Origin: Phyllostachys edulis
Lineage: Eukaryota > Streptophyta > Magnoliopsida > Poales > Poaceae
NCBI GenBank assembly: GCA_036346405.1
Contig: CM070548.1
Span: 71,457,739 to 71,521,738 of the forward strand
Direction of reading: 5' to 3'
Length of the DNA: 64,000 bases
The translations under genes and the position numbers were made by a program. Shown here piece after piece: positions 23,809 to 36,300 of the stretch; the stretch's first letter is position 1, and each line of letters opens with the position of its first letter. The notes under the pieces are model-generated. The model was given only the letters and a program-made list of their open reading frames with translations, did not search any database and had not been told where the DNA came from.

Positions 23809-26800
23809 TGTTCCGGACCGAACGAAAGATCCCGAACCCTCTGTGTTCATACACCACCAGATTTCCGGTGTACGAGCTACAAAAATGATAACATAACCAA
23901 ATCTCGCGTTTCATTAATAGTAAATCGAGTTCGATACAAATGGGCATGAAGCCAAATAAAGAAGTAAATAACACAATGAAATAAAAAGATAGTAGTAGGC
24001 AGAACGATCCGCCACAGTAATCGTCTGGGCGAGCCTAAGCGCTTGTCCTCACCGCCCCGATAGTAGTCTTCTCCGAAATTTTGTTGCATAAAGCAAGCAT
24101 GAGCACAACTACTGCTGCGCAAGTTACACCCAATATGGAATTGTAATGCATGCATAAGGTAAACAAAGGACATTGGTGGTTATTTTATGTAAAAAAGCAG
24201 CTTTAATTTAAATAATCGTAATAGATTGCAAGGCCATTTTCATACATTAATTAAAATCATATTTTAAATGACAATTGAATAATGTGGATAACCTCCACGA
24301 AAGGTGATGGATATCCTCCAATCACAATGGCTAACCGCCTAATTTTCCCCACAGACTATCCATCCCGAAAACATCTGTTGAAACCATTTTTAAACCAAAA
24401 ACAAGTCTAACTCAAAGTGGCTTTGCTAGCATGTCCATGATCATGACGCTTATTCAATAGTTTTCACTCGCAGAGTTTGTACAGCCTTTTACCCACACGA
24501 GATATTATACCCTTTGTGTCGGCCAATCCACGCTTCCTAAGGCGTGTGACAGAGCAAATATCACAAGGTCGTTATAATGTTCTACCTCACAATACTCATG
24601 CCCGCTAAGGTTTCGCTTCCATTGACTAACCATCCTCCGGAGCCCCTCTTGCGCCATGTGGGACTACTGCCTAACCAACACCCACTCATACAACATGGCA
24701 CTAATATCTATGAGGTATCCCAAATTATTAAGCCAGTCCTTCCCATACAGACATGTGGTGGTACGCGTTTTGGCATAGCAAAGGAACGCCAAAGGCCGGT
24801 CCTTAATTGACTTGGGCGTCTTTCAAAGTAAACCTCGGCTTTAATCCTAACCAGATTAAACCGGTGCATAAACTCCGCACCCACCTTTCATCCGTTACGC
24901 CCAAGTCCAAACCATCTTTATTTTATTTAGTAAAACCACCTTTACAACAACTCTATGGTAAGACAATACCATAGGTTCAAGTTAAAACAAGTTTGTAAAG
25001 ATTTGGCTAAATCCTCCCCAAAATCAAAATCATGGTCTAAACATTTGCTAAGCATTTCCAAACAATTTATCTATGGAGACAAGGGATGACATTTCAATAT
25101 TCAATATTGGCCATACAAGGACAGTTGGAATATCTAATCATTTAAACAGGAATTTAAAATACTTGAATAAAAGTATGCATGCACTTAATAATTTGAAAAC
25201 TGAATTTAAATAACTTTAAAATAGTAGGTGCAAAATGATCAAAGTATAACTTGCCTTCGCTGAAGTCTTGAAATTCTAATTCTTCTAAGAATCAAATTTT
25301 AATCGCAGTAATCTAAACGTGAAAATACGACAATCAATTGTAATTCAAATAAGGACAAGACAATAGTTCAAACTAACTCCAAATAAAATAATTATATTTT
25401 ATTTAGCTAGATAATAATCTTATAAGACCTTATAAGTTTGAAACATTCAATTTAGAAATAGGAAATAAAAGATATAACCTTTACAAGTTTAAATCCTAAA
25501 TTTGCAAATTAAATAGTTTAATTTAAAATGACAGTTTAAACTAATTCCAAATAGACCAATTCTAATCTATTAAGCTAAATAATCTTTTTATAAAGTTTTA
25601 GAAATTTTAATTCACTAAATTTGGAGTTGGAATCCAAATGATATGAATTTTACAAATGTTAGTTTAAATTTGGAATTTAAATGGATTTCTAAATTCTAAA
25701 ACAGAACTAAACTGAACCCCAAATTGAATAACTATATTTTATTTAGTTAGATAATAATTTTCTAAGATTTTAGCAATTTGAATCATCTACTTTGGAATTA
25801 TGGTTCAAGATATGAATTTTACAAGTTTAATTCCTAAATTAGTGGTTTAAATTATTTCAAATTCAAACAGACAGTTTAAACCTACTCCAATTCAAACTTT
25901 TATATTTTATTTAGCTAGGTATTAATTTTATACAATTTTAGAAATTGGAATCACCTAATTTGGAATCGTAATGCAAAAGTTATGAATTTTACAAATTAAA
26001 CCCCTAATCATTATTTAAATCAATTTCTCAATTATTTTTCTAAAGGAAATTATTTATCGCAACCGCCGACGCCGCCTTCGGGATTTTCCGATTTTAAAAT
26101 AATATCGACAAGTGGGGCCCTTGTGTCGAGACTCGGTTTATGTGACCAAGTCCACGGACTTGGCGACGCAGCGCGGTGGCGTGTGTGTGTGGCGTGGTTG
26201 CCACGCAGCAACCACGATGGGCTCAGGCTGATTTGGCGCAGACGGGCGCCGAGGTGGCGACACGCAGCCAAAGCCACGATGGCGAGGGCGGACCGGCCTG
26301 GGGCCGATGGTCGCCGGCGCTACATAAAGACGCGGCAACGACGCGAGGCGCGCGATAGCGAGAGGGCACGGAACACGAGGCGCCACCCACTCGATTTAAA
26401 TGACGACAGAGGCGGCGGCGACGAGGAAGGAGCGGCGGCGCAGACGGCTTGATTTGCCGAACGGCGACTCGCGGCGGCTCCCATGAAGACGAGGCGCGAC
26501 CGATCGCGCAAGACGGTGATGTCGATGAAAGTGCCGGCGAGGACGCAGCGGGCTATGGCGGCGGCGCAATCAAGCTCCAAGCCGGACCGCATGAAAGCAA
26601 AACCAAATTCCGGTGGAGAGGGGCACGGAGCGAGAGTGGTGGTGTTGGCGTCGGTGGAGTGAGGGCTACCGGGGTGTTTTTATAGGGCCCGGAGCTCAGT
26701 ATGGCGTGGAGGAGGGGGGTCGTGGCGGCGATTCTGGCGTGGGCGCCAAGGCGAAAAAAAGAGGGAAGAGCGTGGGGATCGTAAGTGAGGAGGGCGCGAG

Positions 26801-27361
26801 TCAATAAACGACGCGAGAAAAGGCGGCTATGAGTGTTGCGGCTTCGCCGGCGCGATAATGGCGGCGAGGCTTTGACTCATGGAGACGAAGCGAGGAAGGA
26901 CGGTCGCGGGCCACAAGACAATGAGAGGGAGAGGGCGAGCAGGGCCAGCGCAGGAGAGAGAGAGAAGGAGGGGCGGCGGTGCGGCCGTTGGATGTAAATC
27001 CAACAGTCACACGCTTAAATGGGGTGGGGTGGTGCGGGTCGCCTTGGGCCAAGGGAGATTTGGCCCAAGATCTTGTTTTACGATTTTCTTTTGATTTTCT
27101 ATTTTACATATTCAGCCTAATCCATTTAGGCTCTAGAAAATAGCAAACAAATCCTAAAAATTCTAGGAAAATTTCGGATGATTCTAGAATTATTCTCGAC
27201 TTAAATAAAATAATTCTATCTTAAAGTTGATAATGGATTTTGGATTGAAATTTCTTTTTAGCTTTCAACAATTTTAAACAATAGTTTTAATTTGCGTAAA
27301 AATCACAAATTCAAATAAGTTTTTAAACTTAAATCCAAGTTTGAAATTTTGGGCTGTTACA
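23809..27361 (-). repeat. Tekay gypsy 5' LTR (3553 bp)
   Basis: It runs from tgttccggaccgaacgaaag to gggctgttaca. The minus-strand TATAAAA at 26677-26683 is the likely promoter for the element. The GC-rich block 26040-27080 matches 17140-18170 with many small indels. Confidence 0.95.
26677..26683 (-). promoter_or_regulatory. TATA box of the Tekay 5' LTR
   Basis: The minus strand reads CCCTATAAAAACACCCC around this site, in a GC-rich setting. The same box exists in the other LTR at 17761-17767. Transcription would run leftward through gag-pol. Confidence 0.65.
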
Positions 27362-27366
27362 TCGTT

Positions 27367-27444
27367 AGCCTTAGGGGTTACGACCATGAAAACGTATGGT
27401 CTTTTATGTATTAAATTAACACATAGAGGTTTTAATCCTCGTCA
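27367..27444 (-). repeat. Tat gypsy 3' LTR, second part
   Basis: It begins just after the second target copy tcgtt (27362-27366) and ends cctcgtca, like the right LTR. A polypurine tract, gatcgggggctagc on the minus strand, directly follows at 27445-27458. Confidence 0.93.
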
Positions 27445-27458
27445 GCTAGCCCCCGATC
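27445..27458 (-). other. Tat gypsy polypurine tract
   Basis: The + strand gctagcccccgatc reads GATCGGGGGCTAGC on the minus strand, immediately before the 3' LTR. This is the usual plus-strand primer in plant gypsy elements. Confidence 0.75.
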
Positions 27459-27833
27459 TTTAAATGAACAGGTGTCGTATGTAAACCTTTATCCGATGAA
27501 GTCGTATCGGGCAGACGCCCATTTAATGTCGTGATATACGAAGTGGTCTGTGTTCACTTTAAAGTTGAGAACTTGCCTTGGGAATCGAAGATTTTTTCTA
27601 TCCGTCTGAACAAAAGAAGAAGCTTTTGCTCGTTGGACTTTTGTGGGAAACTTCCGATCGTAAAAAGATCAGAAGCTATAAAATCCCATCACCAGGTTTT
27701 TAGAATTTTTATGCTTCTAGATCCCCTTTTGATCCCCTTCAGCTTTTTGCCAAAAGAAATCTTTTAGACCCCTTTCTTGTTCTTCCGACCACAAAGCCTC
27801 CTACGATCATACTCATCCTTAAGGATTTTCATC

Positions 27834-30713
27834 ATGTCGGAGCAAATCACGAAGTGGTTGCCTTCGGAATTGAGCAAGAAAAAACTTGAGGCGTTGGAAA
27901 GGATCGGGATGCTTCCAAACAAGAACCTGATCAAATGGAGATCAGCGATTGGAGAGCATTTTTCGAGCCGCGAAGATGGGGAAATCCCTATTTTCCTTGC
28001 CTACATCGAATATGGGCTGAGGTTGCTGGTACACAAATTCCTCCCCCGTGTTCTTGAGTATTACGGGGTGGAACTGGTAAATTTGGCTCTGAATTCCATC
28101 GCCAATATCAGTATTTTCACCTATTTGTGTGAGGCATAGCTGGGAGTGCCACCGAATTTGAGGCTCTTCAGGTATTTCTACCGAATGGAGATGGGGATTA
28201 AAAAGGGATCCACGGCAACTCCTGGAGAATGTACATTGCGTCTTCACGACGGGAAGGCCGATGAGTACATCCATATGTACTCGAAATACTCGTGGCCGTC
28301 ATGGAAGAAGAACTGGTTCTACATGACGGTTACGAGAGACGATGGCCTCTACTTCGTCGGAATTAGAGCAAATGAAAACCCCAAGTGGAGAAAGACCGTG
28401 GAGAAGACGGGGGTGATCAAGATGGGTGGATGCCATCTACGACCATGAGTCGTGGGCTTGACCTCCGGCTTGTGGTGAGGATTTCAACAAGCGTCGATTA
28501 GCCTCCAAGCTTCTGACTCATTCTCGCTTTGGTCCATTGGTCGTGATGAAGCTATCTCGGAAGGTGGTAAGTCTTTGAGATAAACTCCACCAAGATTTTT
28601 TATTTGATTAATTTATTACCTTAAAACCTATCCATGTTTTGTTTTCTCCTTTTCTTTTAAAGGTCTTTCCCCGAGGAAATTAGAGAACAGATCAGTTGAT
28701 CTGCAGGAGAGCCCGAGAGAAGGCCGGATTCCCAAATCTTGGCCATAGCTCTCACCAAGAGAGATCTGCAAGTCTTAAGGTAGATAATCAAAATTCCTTT
28801 TATCACATATATATATTCCCGATCAAATTTTTGATCATGTTCTATTTTGTAGCTCGGTCGGATTACGAACCACACAAGTCAGTGAGGATCAACATCCCAC
28901 CGTGGTTCCGATCGACTTCGTCCGGATGCCTTTGGAAGAAGATGAATCTCCCGAGGTAATAGAACACTTCAGACGGATATATATGCAGTTTAGATAAAAG
29001 ACTTCATTACCTAACCAAATTCGTTTTATGATTTAGGTGGAGAAGGTCAAGGCCAAGAAGGCGTGATCATGCGAGGTCAGAGATTCTGCATCGCCGTCGT
29101 TCATTTAACGGACAGATTGTTATGAAACAACTAGTCTGGATGTTGGTGAAATCGCTCCTTCCGACCAGATGGTCAAGGACGTAATCTTTGATGAACTTAT
29201 CGAGGGCATCGCTTCCGACATTTTGTTGGAGGATGCAACGGATTTGACCAACTCGCTTGCCGAACCGGCAAACATGGAGGAAAAGAAAAGGAAGGATGGC
29301 GCACGAGTTTACTCTTCCGCTTTTAAAGTCAAATCTCGAAACTAACTAGGTATGTACAAATGAAAGTGGTCGATAAGCGCATACCTCTAATAATTTCTTG
29401 ATGATTTGATATTTTTGAACTTCCCTTCTTTACTTTGCATAGGTCTTTTGGTGTTTCGGTTGTTTCCGACCGGACTCCTCCTGAGGACCAGGCACTCGTG
29501 GAGGTCCCCGACCAGAATGCTTCCCAGGATAGAGCTCCTGAGGAAAAAGTGGTCAAAGAAGCCCCCGAGCAGGTGTCAATGCCAACGGTCAAGTTGGATC
29601 CAGTGGTGGTTCTAACTCCTTCTGCGGAGGTAGATGCCCCTAAAGGCCCTGAACAGGTTCCGACCAATGTTGGTAATCCTTCTCAACCTGATAAATTCCC
29701 TTTTCACCATCGATTTATCGAGGATAAGGAGCTTGATGAGGCATGGGAAAAAAATATCGGATCATCAAATCAAAATGCATCCTGATTCAATATTTGGCGG
29801 TTATAATGATTTGACGATCCGAGTAAGTCTCTACGACCAGTCCCATAGTACTTCTCAAAAGTTTACAAGGAACTTAAATAGAAAAATACTATTTGTGTAG
29901 CATCTGGTCGAGAACTTTGCTGTGGTCGGAGGACTGACCCAGCGGATTAAAGATTTGGAGCAGAAACACTCAGAATTGGAAAGTAAGAGCTTGCCACTTA
30001 ACTTTTTTCTTTCTTCAATACTTTGCCATTCGCTAATTATTCTCCCCTATCTTACTTGATAGATTTGGAGAAAATAAAAGAAGGATCGTGGCTAAGAAAG
30101 CCAGAATAGCTCTGCTTGAAGAAGAAATTAAAGCTAAGGACCGGTCGATCGCCGAAGCGACGACCAGCAATGAAACACTTAACAAAAGGATCGAAGGTAA
30201 TATGTCGTAAACTTGACTTATTATTTTCCTTCGACTATGTTTGTGTTTATCAATTGTTTTACTCTTGTAGAGCAAACGAAAATGCTGGACAGAGCAGAGA
30301 AGACTCTAAAATTTGAGTAGGATAAAGAGGCGGCTCTTGTTCAAAGTATTGATAAAAAGATTCTATTTTTGAACAAGATGATCTTTGATATGGGATCAGG
30401 ATCAAGTCGGCCTACTTTAAGAGATCTAATAGAGAAAATGAACTACTTGGGTCAACTTCTAGGGGATCTTAAAAATCTGCTCAAGACTACTCGGAAGAAC
30501 TATGCATAGCCCATGAAAACAGGCGTTGCTAGTGGAGTTAGTTTTGCTTTGGCAAAACTAAAGGCTTCCGACCCCTCCATTAATCTCCGAGCTGTTGAAG
30601 ATGACTTCAATTGCCTACCTGACGAGGCGACCAAATTCATGGAAGAACTTAGGCCACTTGGAGACAAAGTTGTAGAGGAGATGGAGGTCGGTTCTCCATC
30701 AAGCGGTAATTAG
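27834..30713 (+). pseudogene. Spliced antisense gene of the Tat gypsy (gypsy-type transposon_28-like N-terminus, coiled-coil C-terminus)
   Basis: It is transcribed opposite to gag-pol, between integrase and the 3' LTR. My splice model from GT-AG borders is: 27834-28566, 28663-28779, 28853-28955, 29037-29349, 29443-29822, 29901-29982, 30063-30196, 30271-30713. Exon 1 starts MSEQITKWLPSELSKKKLEA and contains VLEYYGVELVNLALNSIANI and LGVPPNLRLFRYFYRMEMGI, matching the domain Pfam calls putative gypsy-type transposon. Late exons are rich in K/E/L heptads (EQKHSELE, EQTKMLDRAEKTLK), suggesting a coiled coil. Function is unknown. This copy is broken: TAG at 28137-28139 and TGA near 28455 both sit where tryptophan is usual, and there is a 1-base frameshift near 28425. 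Exon borders are inferred, not tested. Confidence 0.75.
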
Positions 30714-31644
30714 TCTGGAAATATTTCTAGAGTAGACCCCTGCAAATGTAAAAAATATTGAATATGTATAAAACTTACCTTTTATGTCGTTAACAATGCT
30801 TTTGTTTATCCTGTTTGACTTTTAAAATTCTCATATACTTCCTAGCCCCCGACTGCTTTATAGTAGAAGAACTTTACTATACAAGCGGGTAGCCAAGAAA
30901 GAGAATGAAAGTCGAAACCATTTTTTTGAAGGTATGTCTTGATGTTAAGACAAAGTCGATCGTTGTAATAATAGGAAATCATCAGAGTCGAACTAGCGAT
31001 GATTTCGACTAGTTATAGATCCTTGCTTGCCATAATCGAAATACCAATCAAAAATTGTATATGGTCGGACAAAAGATCTTGTTATTTGACATAAGAAGAA
31101 ATGCAAAAATGTATGCAACAAATTATAAGTGAACTTTGTTTATATCTATTATCCCAAAATCTGGTAGGAACGAATGCTTAGACCTGGAGTCATATAACAT
31201 ATTTCGTGAAACGTGTTCAAGCTCTTTGTCCGACTAGTAGCGAGGATCGTAAGAAAAGAACCGTTGCTAGGAAGCTCCTTCCAGTGGGCAGGACCACGTG
31301 CGAAAAAGGAGAGACTTCGACTAAGAGGCTTTCCGTGTCCCGACCAGTAGCCATACAAGAGCAGAACAGAATCTTGAAATAATGAAATATAATCTTCATA
31401 ATCTTAGGCATATCATTCAGTATAGAAAGTTATTTGTATGATGCTCTGATTACTCATATATTTTAAGAAAAGAGTGTTGTCGCGCGTGGGAATAATTTAG
31501 AAAATGCTCACGACTAGGACCAATACGGCGTATGACATAGAAGTCGTTGTCATAGAGTAACAGAGATCCTTGGAAAGGATGTCGGAGAGAAAATTGTCTT
31601 CTTCGACCAGTTTAAATTAACAATCATGAACGACCAGTGTATAG

Positions 31645-31686
<42 letters not shown>

Positions 31687-31756
31687 GCAAGGTTACTTTT
31701 ATTAATAAATAAATGAATTTATTGAAATTGAAAGAATTGAAAAAATGTAAAAATAA
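30714..31756. other. Non-coding spacer between antisense gene and pol, with a microsatellite
   Basis: No domain-bearing ORF is present. It contains a compound (GT)n(TA)n run at 31644-31685. Such spacers are normal downstream of pol in large Tat elements. Confidence 0.6.
31644..31685. repeat. Compound dinucleotide microsatellite (GT)n(TA)n
   Basis: About nine GT units are followed by about eleven TA units without interruption. Length is likely polymorphic. Confidence 0.95.
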
Positions 31757-32930
31757 TTAAACATAGAACTTACGCAATTGATCAATGTTCCAAGAATTTG
31801 GCAAAATTTGCCTATTAGACATAGCTAGTCGTACGGAACCTAGTCGAGTAACTTTGACCACAGTGTAAGGACCTTCCCACTTGTGAGAAAGTTTATTGCG
31901 ATTTGCTTGGTTCTGAATTTTTCTGAGAACCAGATTACCTACAGCAAGGCTGCGAGGTTGCACCTTACGACTATGGTACCTTCGTATGGCTTGTTGGTAG
32001 ACTGCTGATCGTACAAAGGCTTGGTTTCGTCGTTCTTCAAGGAAATTGACGCCGTCGAGTCTTCATTCATTCTAATCGTTTTCATTAAAACGATCAGTTC
32101 GAGCAGAGCCAATTTTGAGTTCTGGAGGAAGCATGGCTTCAGCACCATAAACCAAAAAGAATGGTGTTTCACTGGTTGCACGACTGGTCGTGGTTCGGAC
32201 GACCCGTAATACAGATGGGAGTTCTTGAACCCAAGCTCCTGACCGTTTGATTAACTAGTCGAATACTCGGCATTTGATCCCTTGTATAATGATACCATTA
32301 GCTCATTAATCGCTCCATTGCTCGCGGATGAGCAACAGAAGCAAAATGAACTTTGATACCAAGTTCATCGCAGAATTCCTGGAATTGACTGCTAGAGAAC
32401 TGGGCACCATTATCTGTGATTATACGACTGGGTACACCAAATCATGTGATTACATTTTTCATGAGAAATCTCTTAGCAGCTGTTATTTTAATAACTGGCT
32501 CGGCCTCGATCCATTTTGTAAACGTGTCAATCATGACGAAAAGGAATTCGAAGCCCTCGGGTGCTCTTGGGAAAGGTCCCAGAATGTCCAGTCCCCAGGT
32601 TACAAAAGGCAAAGAAAGAGGAATTGTTTGTAAGGCTTGTGCTGGCTGATGTACTTGTCGGCTATGAAACTGACATTGTACGCACTTCATCGCAAACTCT
32701 TTTACATCATGAAGGGCAGTTGGCCAGTAATATCATTGCCTGAAGGCTTTACCGACCGGAGTTCTGTAGGAATGATGTGCTCCACAGACTCCTTCATGGA
32801 TTTCAGTCAGCAACTTAATGCTATCCATTTGAGATATGCATCTCATCAACACTCCATGAGATCCTCATTTATATAAGGTACGTTCGATTAGAGTGTATGA
32901 TTTGGCTTTTCGTGCTATCTGATCGGCCTC
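31757..32930 (-). pseudogene. Tat gypsy integrase remnant
   Basis: Frame 32442-32690 starts at the end of the HHCC zinc region (MKCVQCQFHSRQVHQPAQ). It then reads PFVTWGLDILGPFPRAPEGF and FVMIDTFTKWIEAEP, which contain the first catalytic D region of the gypsy integrase core. The region around 32181-32430 carries the rest of the core out of frame. Frame 31757-31963 is the C-terminal beta-barrel domain (SLAVGNLVLRKIQ, KWEGPYTVVKVTRLGS, NIDQLRKFYV at its end). No chromodomain follows, as expected for Tat. Frameshifts make it inactive. Confidence 0.82.
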
Positions 32931-32998
32931 TACATCATCTTCCTAATTATGTCATGTCAAGATAATTGTAGATCGATGTCATCCAATCTCTACCTTGA

Positions 32999-33251
32999 TC
33001 ATGGCAAATACCAACCGTCAACGACCTGTAAAGAATCAAGTATGTTCTCGGAAGGCTCGACTAACGAGGGTGAATCGAGTTGCTCGAGAAAAACTCCGGG
33101 CGGGACGGTTGACCTCGTGGAGGCCATCTGTGCCAACTGGTCTACCAGAAAGTTTTCCTTTCTAGGAATATGTTGGATTTGAAAACCAAAGAAGTGCTTT
33201 TCGAGTTTCCGTACTTCCACCAGATAAGATGACATCTTTCCGGACCTCCCG
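32999..33251 (-). pseudogene. Tat gypsy RNase H C-terminal remnant
   Basis: The frame reads MSSYLVEVRKLEKHFFGFQI, then PRKENFLVDQLAQMAS, the end of the Tat RNase H, where N-x-x-V-D-x-L-A is conserved. It runs directly into the LTR-like segment at 33251/33252. Everything upstream (RT and the RNase H N-terminus) is missing. Confidence 0.8.
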
Positions 33252-35799
33252 TGAAATTAGCACTCCCTAACCGTGGGTGTTCTAGTCCAACGACTCTGCG
33301 ATCGAGTTCGCCTAAACATGCATTTAAGCGTACGAAAATGGAACGCTACACTTATTTGCATGCAACTCCGCCCATCTAATTGCGACTGATCATTATCTAA
33401 TTTAGGAAGTTCTATCGGTAACTTAAACTACTAGCAAAAATCTCAGATTAACTTTTACGTGTTTTCGGACTTTTATATTACCAGTCTATTTACTGTTATC
33501 TACCCGCATGCGGCGTTGATCATTTATTTGATTCCACCCTTACACGGCCTTGACCCTTAATACCACTAGTGCTTAAGCTTACTGCTAAATATGCTACTAG
33601 CTACACCTATTAGGAATTCCTTTTTACCTGATTCCTAAATCTTGCTCTTTACTCTCCTACTAATCTCATTTCTTTCCCTAAGTACCCTCTCACTAATCTC
33701 CACCTACCCCTATCTCTCTCTCCCCTTATCCATTGCCCTATCCACCCAGCTTCTTCACAAATCCACTTCCCCCAAATCCACTCCTCTTCTCTAAAGCTCT
33801 CCTCCTCCCTCCAGTGGAGCCGCCTCTCCCCATGGCGTCTGGCCAGCCGGCCTCCAGTGTCTGCATGCACGCCGCTCAGTGCCGCCCTCTTGGTCCCCGC
33901 GTGCTCCCTCTCCCAGTGCCTCCTCTCCATGGCGGCTCTCTGGCGCCACCTCTCCTCCTCCAGGCGATCGGCCGGCCCGTCAAGCCACGTTGTCGACCTT
34001 CCTCCCGACGCGGCCAGAGGTTCGCCTGGCCGCGTCTGGCCGGGTCCACGCCGCCATTGTGCAGCGTCCTCCGGTCCATCATCGCCATTGCCGCCCATAT
34101 ATGCCGCCTCCTCCGGTTCTGGTGGCGCCTCCGGCCCGTCTTGCCGCCGATGCCGCTGCCGCCTGCTGCCGCCGCGAGGCTCGCCCAGACTTACCTCTTC
34201 TCGGCGGCAGAGGCAGCGCCGCTTACTCTCTCTCACGGGTGGCCCACTGTGGCCTGCTCACTACTCTCTACCCCCTCTTCTATCTCTAATTACAACTTGT
34301 TATTCTTACATTGCACTGATGTTGGTTGATTAACTTTTGATTTTACATGATTGATGCACAAAGGATGCATTCGGATGAGGTTGCTACTGATGATGCTACC
34401 TATGTGCTGAGGTACCCTCTCCCTTCCTCTCTACTCCTCTCCCTCTCTGCTTTGTGGTGCTGAAGACTGGGGCTATGCCTTGATGCTTACAGAAGCTAAC
34501 TTGATTGGATCGATTTGGATGAATGGTAGAGTGGATGTGTTGAAATGGTGATCGATGCATGTATGCTAATGGCCCAAAACTAATGTATACAGATTGTGTA
34601 GAAAAAATGGTTTGGGTTAGGGACATGGCTATACGGATTTTATTGGGGCTTAGATGGTCGCATTGGTTGGCTTTGGTTGTCGTAGTGAGGTTGATGACCG
34701 CATTGGGTGCTCCTTGCCCTTGTGCCTCCCTTCCCACGATGGCTTGCTACTATCCGGGAGCTCCACTTGCTCTCTCTCTCTCTCTTGTGGTCGTGAGAAT
34801 GAGAATGGGAATGGGGAAAGGCTTTAATGTGGTTGCTCTTATCCTTTGGTCGTGAGTGATTGATCTCATCTGTCTTGTGGTAATTTTCGTTTACTACCTT
34901 CCTATTCCTATTTACCATATCCTATTTATCCTAATTCCCATTCCCTTACTATTCTTGGCTGGCTTTCCATTGTTAGGCATATGAGATAAATATTTGGTAT
35001 ACATGGTCATGTGGCTACCATTGTGGTCTTTCTGGTTGATCGGAATTATATGTTGTGGAGGTTGGATTCGGTTGCCCGATGATGTTTTGAACAGAGGGCG
35101 GAAATGAATGGGAATGCATTGTTGGATTCTAATGCGTGTGAGGCAAACTGGAAAGGTGAGTGTTGGGCTTTCGGAATGCCGGATGATGAGATCCGTGGAA
35201 GTAAAAGGTATCTATTGACTCTGGTTGATTTGAATACCTTGATTACTAAAGGAGCCGACTAACTCAGGTTGGTCAGGGTGCCTAGGTGATCGAGGGACTG
35301 GTTGACCTAGGTTGATATGGAAATCCTATTGTACTTCGGGAAATTCTGACGGCAACCTTTCTTCGATCTAACTAAGATTTCTGTTTTCGGTATTTGCTAA
35401 CTACGTCTCGTGTTCTATGTTGCATGACCAGGAGAGGTGTAGAATGGTTGGACGAGGAGGCAAGGAAAGCTCCGATGAAAAAGGATGCAAGCATATGAAA
35501 CTGTATTTTATTTATTTCTTGTAATTGTTTTGTAAAATTAATCTTGTATCCATTATTGAATTATAGAATAAATTTTTGTAATAAGAATTTGAGTTGTAAT
35601 ATTTTAATTCTGATTTGTAAACGGACTGTTATAAACTGTGATGTGGAATGATAAATGCACAATTTATAATGTCCATTGTTTGATTGTGTGGTTTAAAATT
35701 AACTGAGATTATGCTTGATATTAGTTTAATGAGATTTTTACTTAAGCTAATTACCAATTACTGTTGATTAGCTTAGTCTTAATTATGCAGGTTCTCACA
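33252..35799. mobile_element. LTR-like segment (2548 bp) replacing the RT of the Tat gypsy
   Basis: It starts tgaaattagc and ends ggttctcaca on the + strand, and has TG/CA ends in both readings (minus: TGTGAGAACC to GCTAATTTCA). It sits precisely between broken codons of protease (ending IRFDVV) and RNase H. Flanking pentamers are tcccg and gttta, so there is no target duplication. A solo LTR formed by recombination between two elements, with loss of the intervening RT, explains this best. The interior has a GC-rich block (33730-34260) with open frames on both strands and no known domain. Orientation is undecided. Confidence 0.7.
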
Positions 35800-36300
35800 G
35801 TTTACCACATCAAACCGAATTTTTTCCGTTCGAAAGTTATCAGGCCTTCCGAACGTAACCGGTAAGGAAACTTGTCCTATCGGTTTAGCGGTGGAGCCAG
35901 GAACTATGCCATGAAAAGCATATTTCACCGGTTTCACCTTTGACATGAGGACTGTATTTCTTCTAAAGCTCATAAATAATATATTTAAAGAACTACCTCC
36001 ATCTACTAAGACTCGATTAACCCTACAATTATTAATAGTTGGTTCAACAACAATAGGGAACCTACCTGGTCGAGTCGAAGGGATGGGGCAGTCGTCTTTG
36101 CTGAAGGAAATTGTCATGTCCGACCACTTCGATTGCTTGATAATGGGCGTAGATTCGACGAGGTTGACCTCCCGCTCCATGGCTTTCAGACGACGTTTGG
36201 ATTTGTATGAAGAAGATCCTCCAAAAATCATGTTGACTGTGTGTTGGGGATCCTGGTACTCCATCTCTTCGTCGCCATCCTTGTCCTTTTTGGAGCTCAT
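35800..36300 (-). pseudogene. Tat gypsy protease region
   Basis: The open frame from 36300 includes NMIFGGSSSYKSKRRLKAME, FPIVVEPTINNCRVNRVLVD and GGSSLNILF. VDGGSSLN is the protease active-site loop in the DG-S form common in plant Tat elements. It continues to RPDNFRTEKIRFDVV and is then cut by the LTR-like segment at 35799. Protease would cleave the gag-pol polyprotein. Confidence 0.82.

Larger units (their letters stand above)
14886..27361 (-). mobile_element. Tekay-lineage gypsy chromovirus (12.5 kb) with about 3.55-kb LTRs
   Basis: The left LTR is 14886-18448 (3563 bp) and the right LTR is 23809-27361 (3553 bp). Target duplication tcgtt is at 14881-14885 and 27362-27366. The polypurine tract at 18449-18465 and the initiator-Met-type primer site at 23793-23804 fix the minus orientation. 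The internal region of about 5.4 kb encodes gag, RT, RNase H, integrase and a chromodomain-like tail, the order and content of Tekay/Del chromoviruses. Very long LTRs are reminiscent of rice RIRE3/RIRE8, but I do not assign a family. It is the youngest large insertion in the nest by position, yet its coding frames carry many small indels. Confidence 0.95.

Noticed and set aside
33733..34333. ORFs of up to 198 codons in the LTR-like segment
   Set aside because: Open in several frames and on both strands, serine/proline/alanine-rich, without domain.
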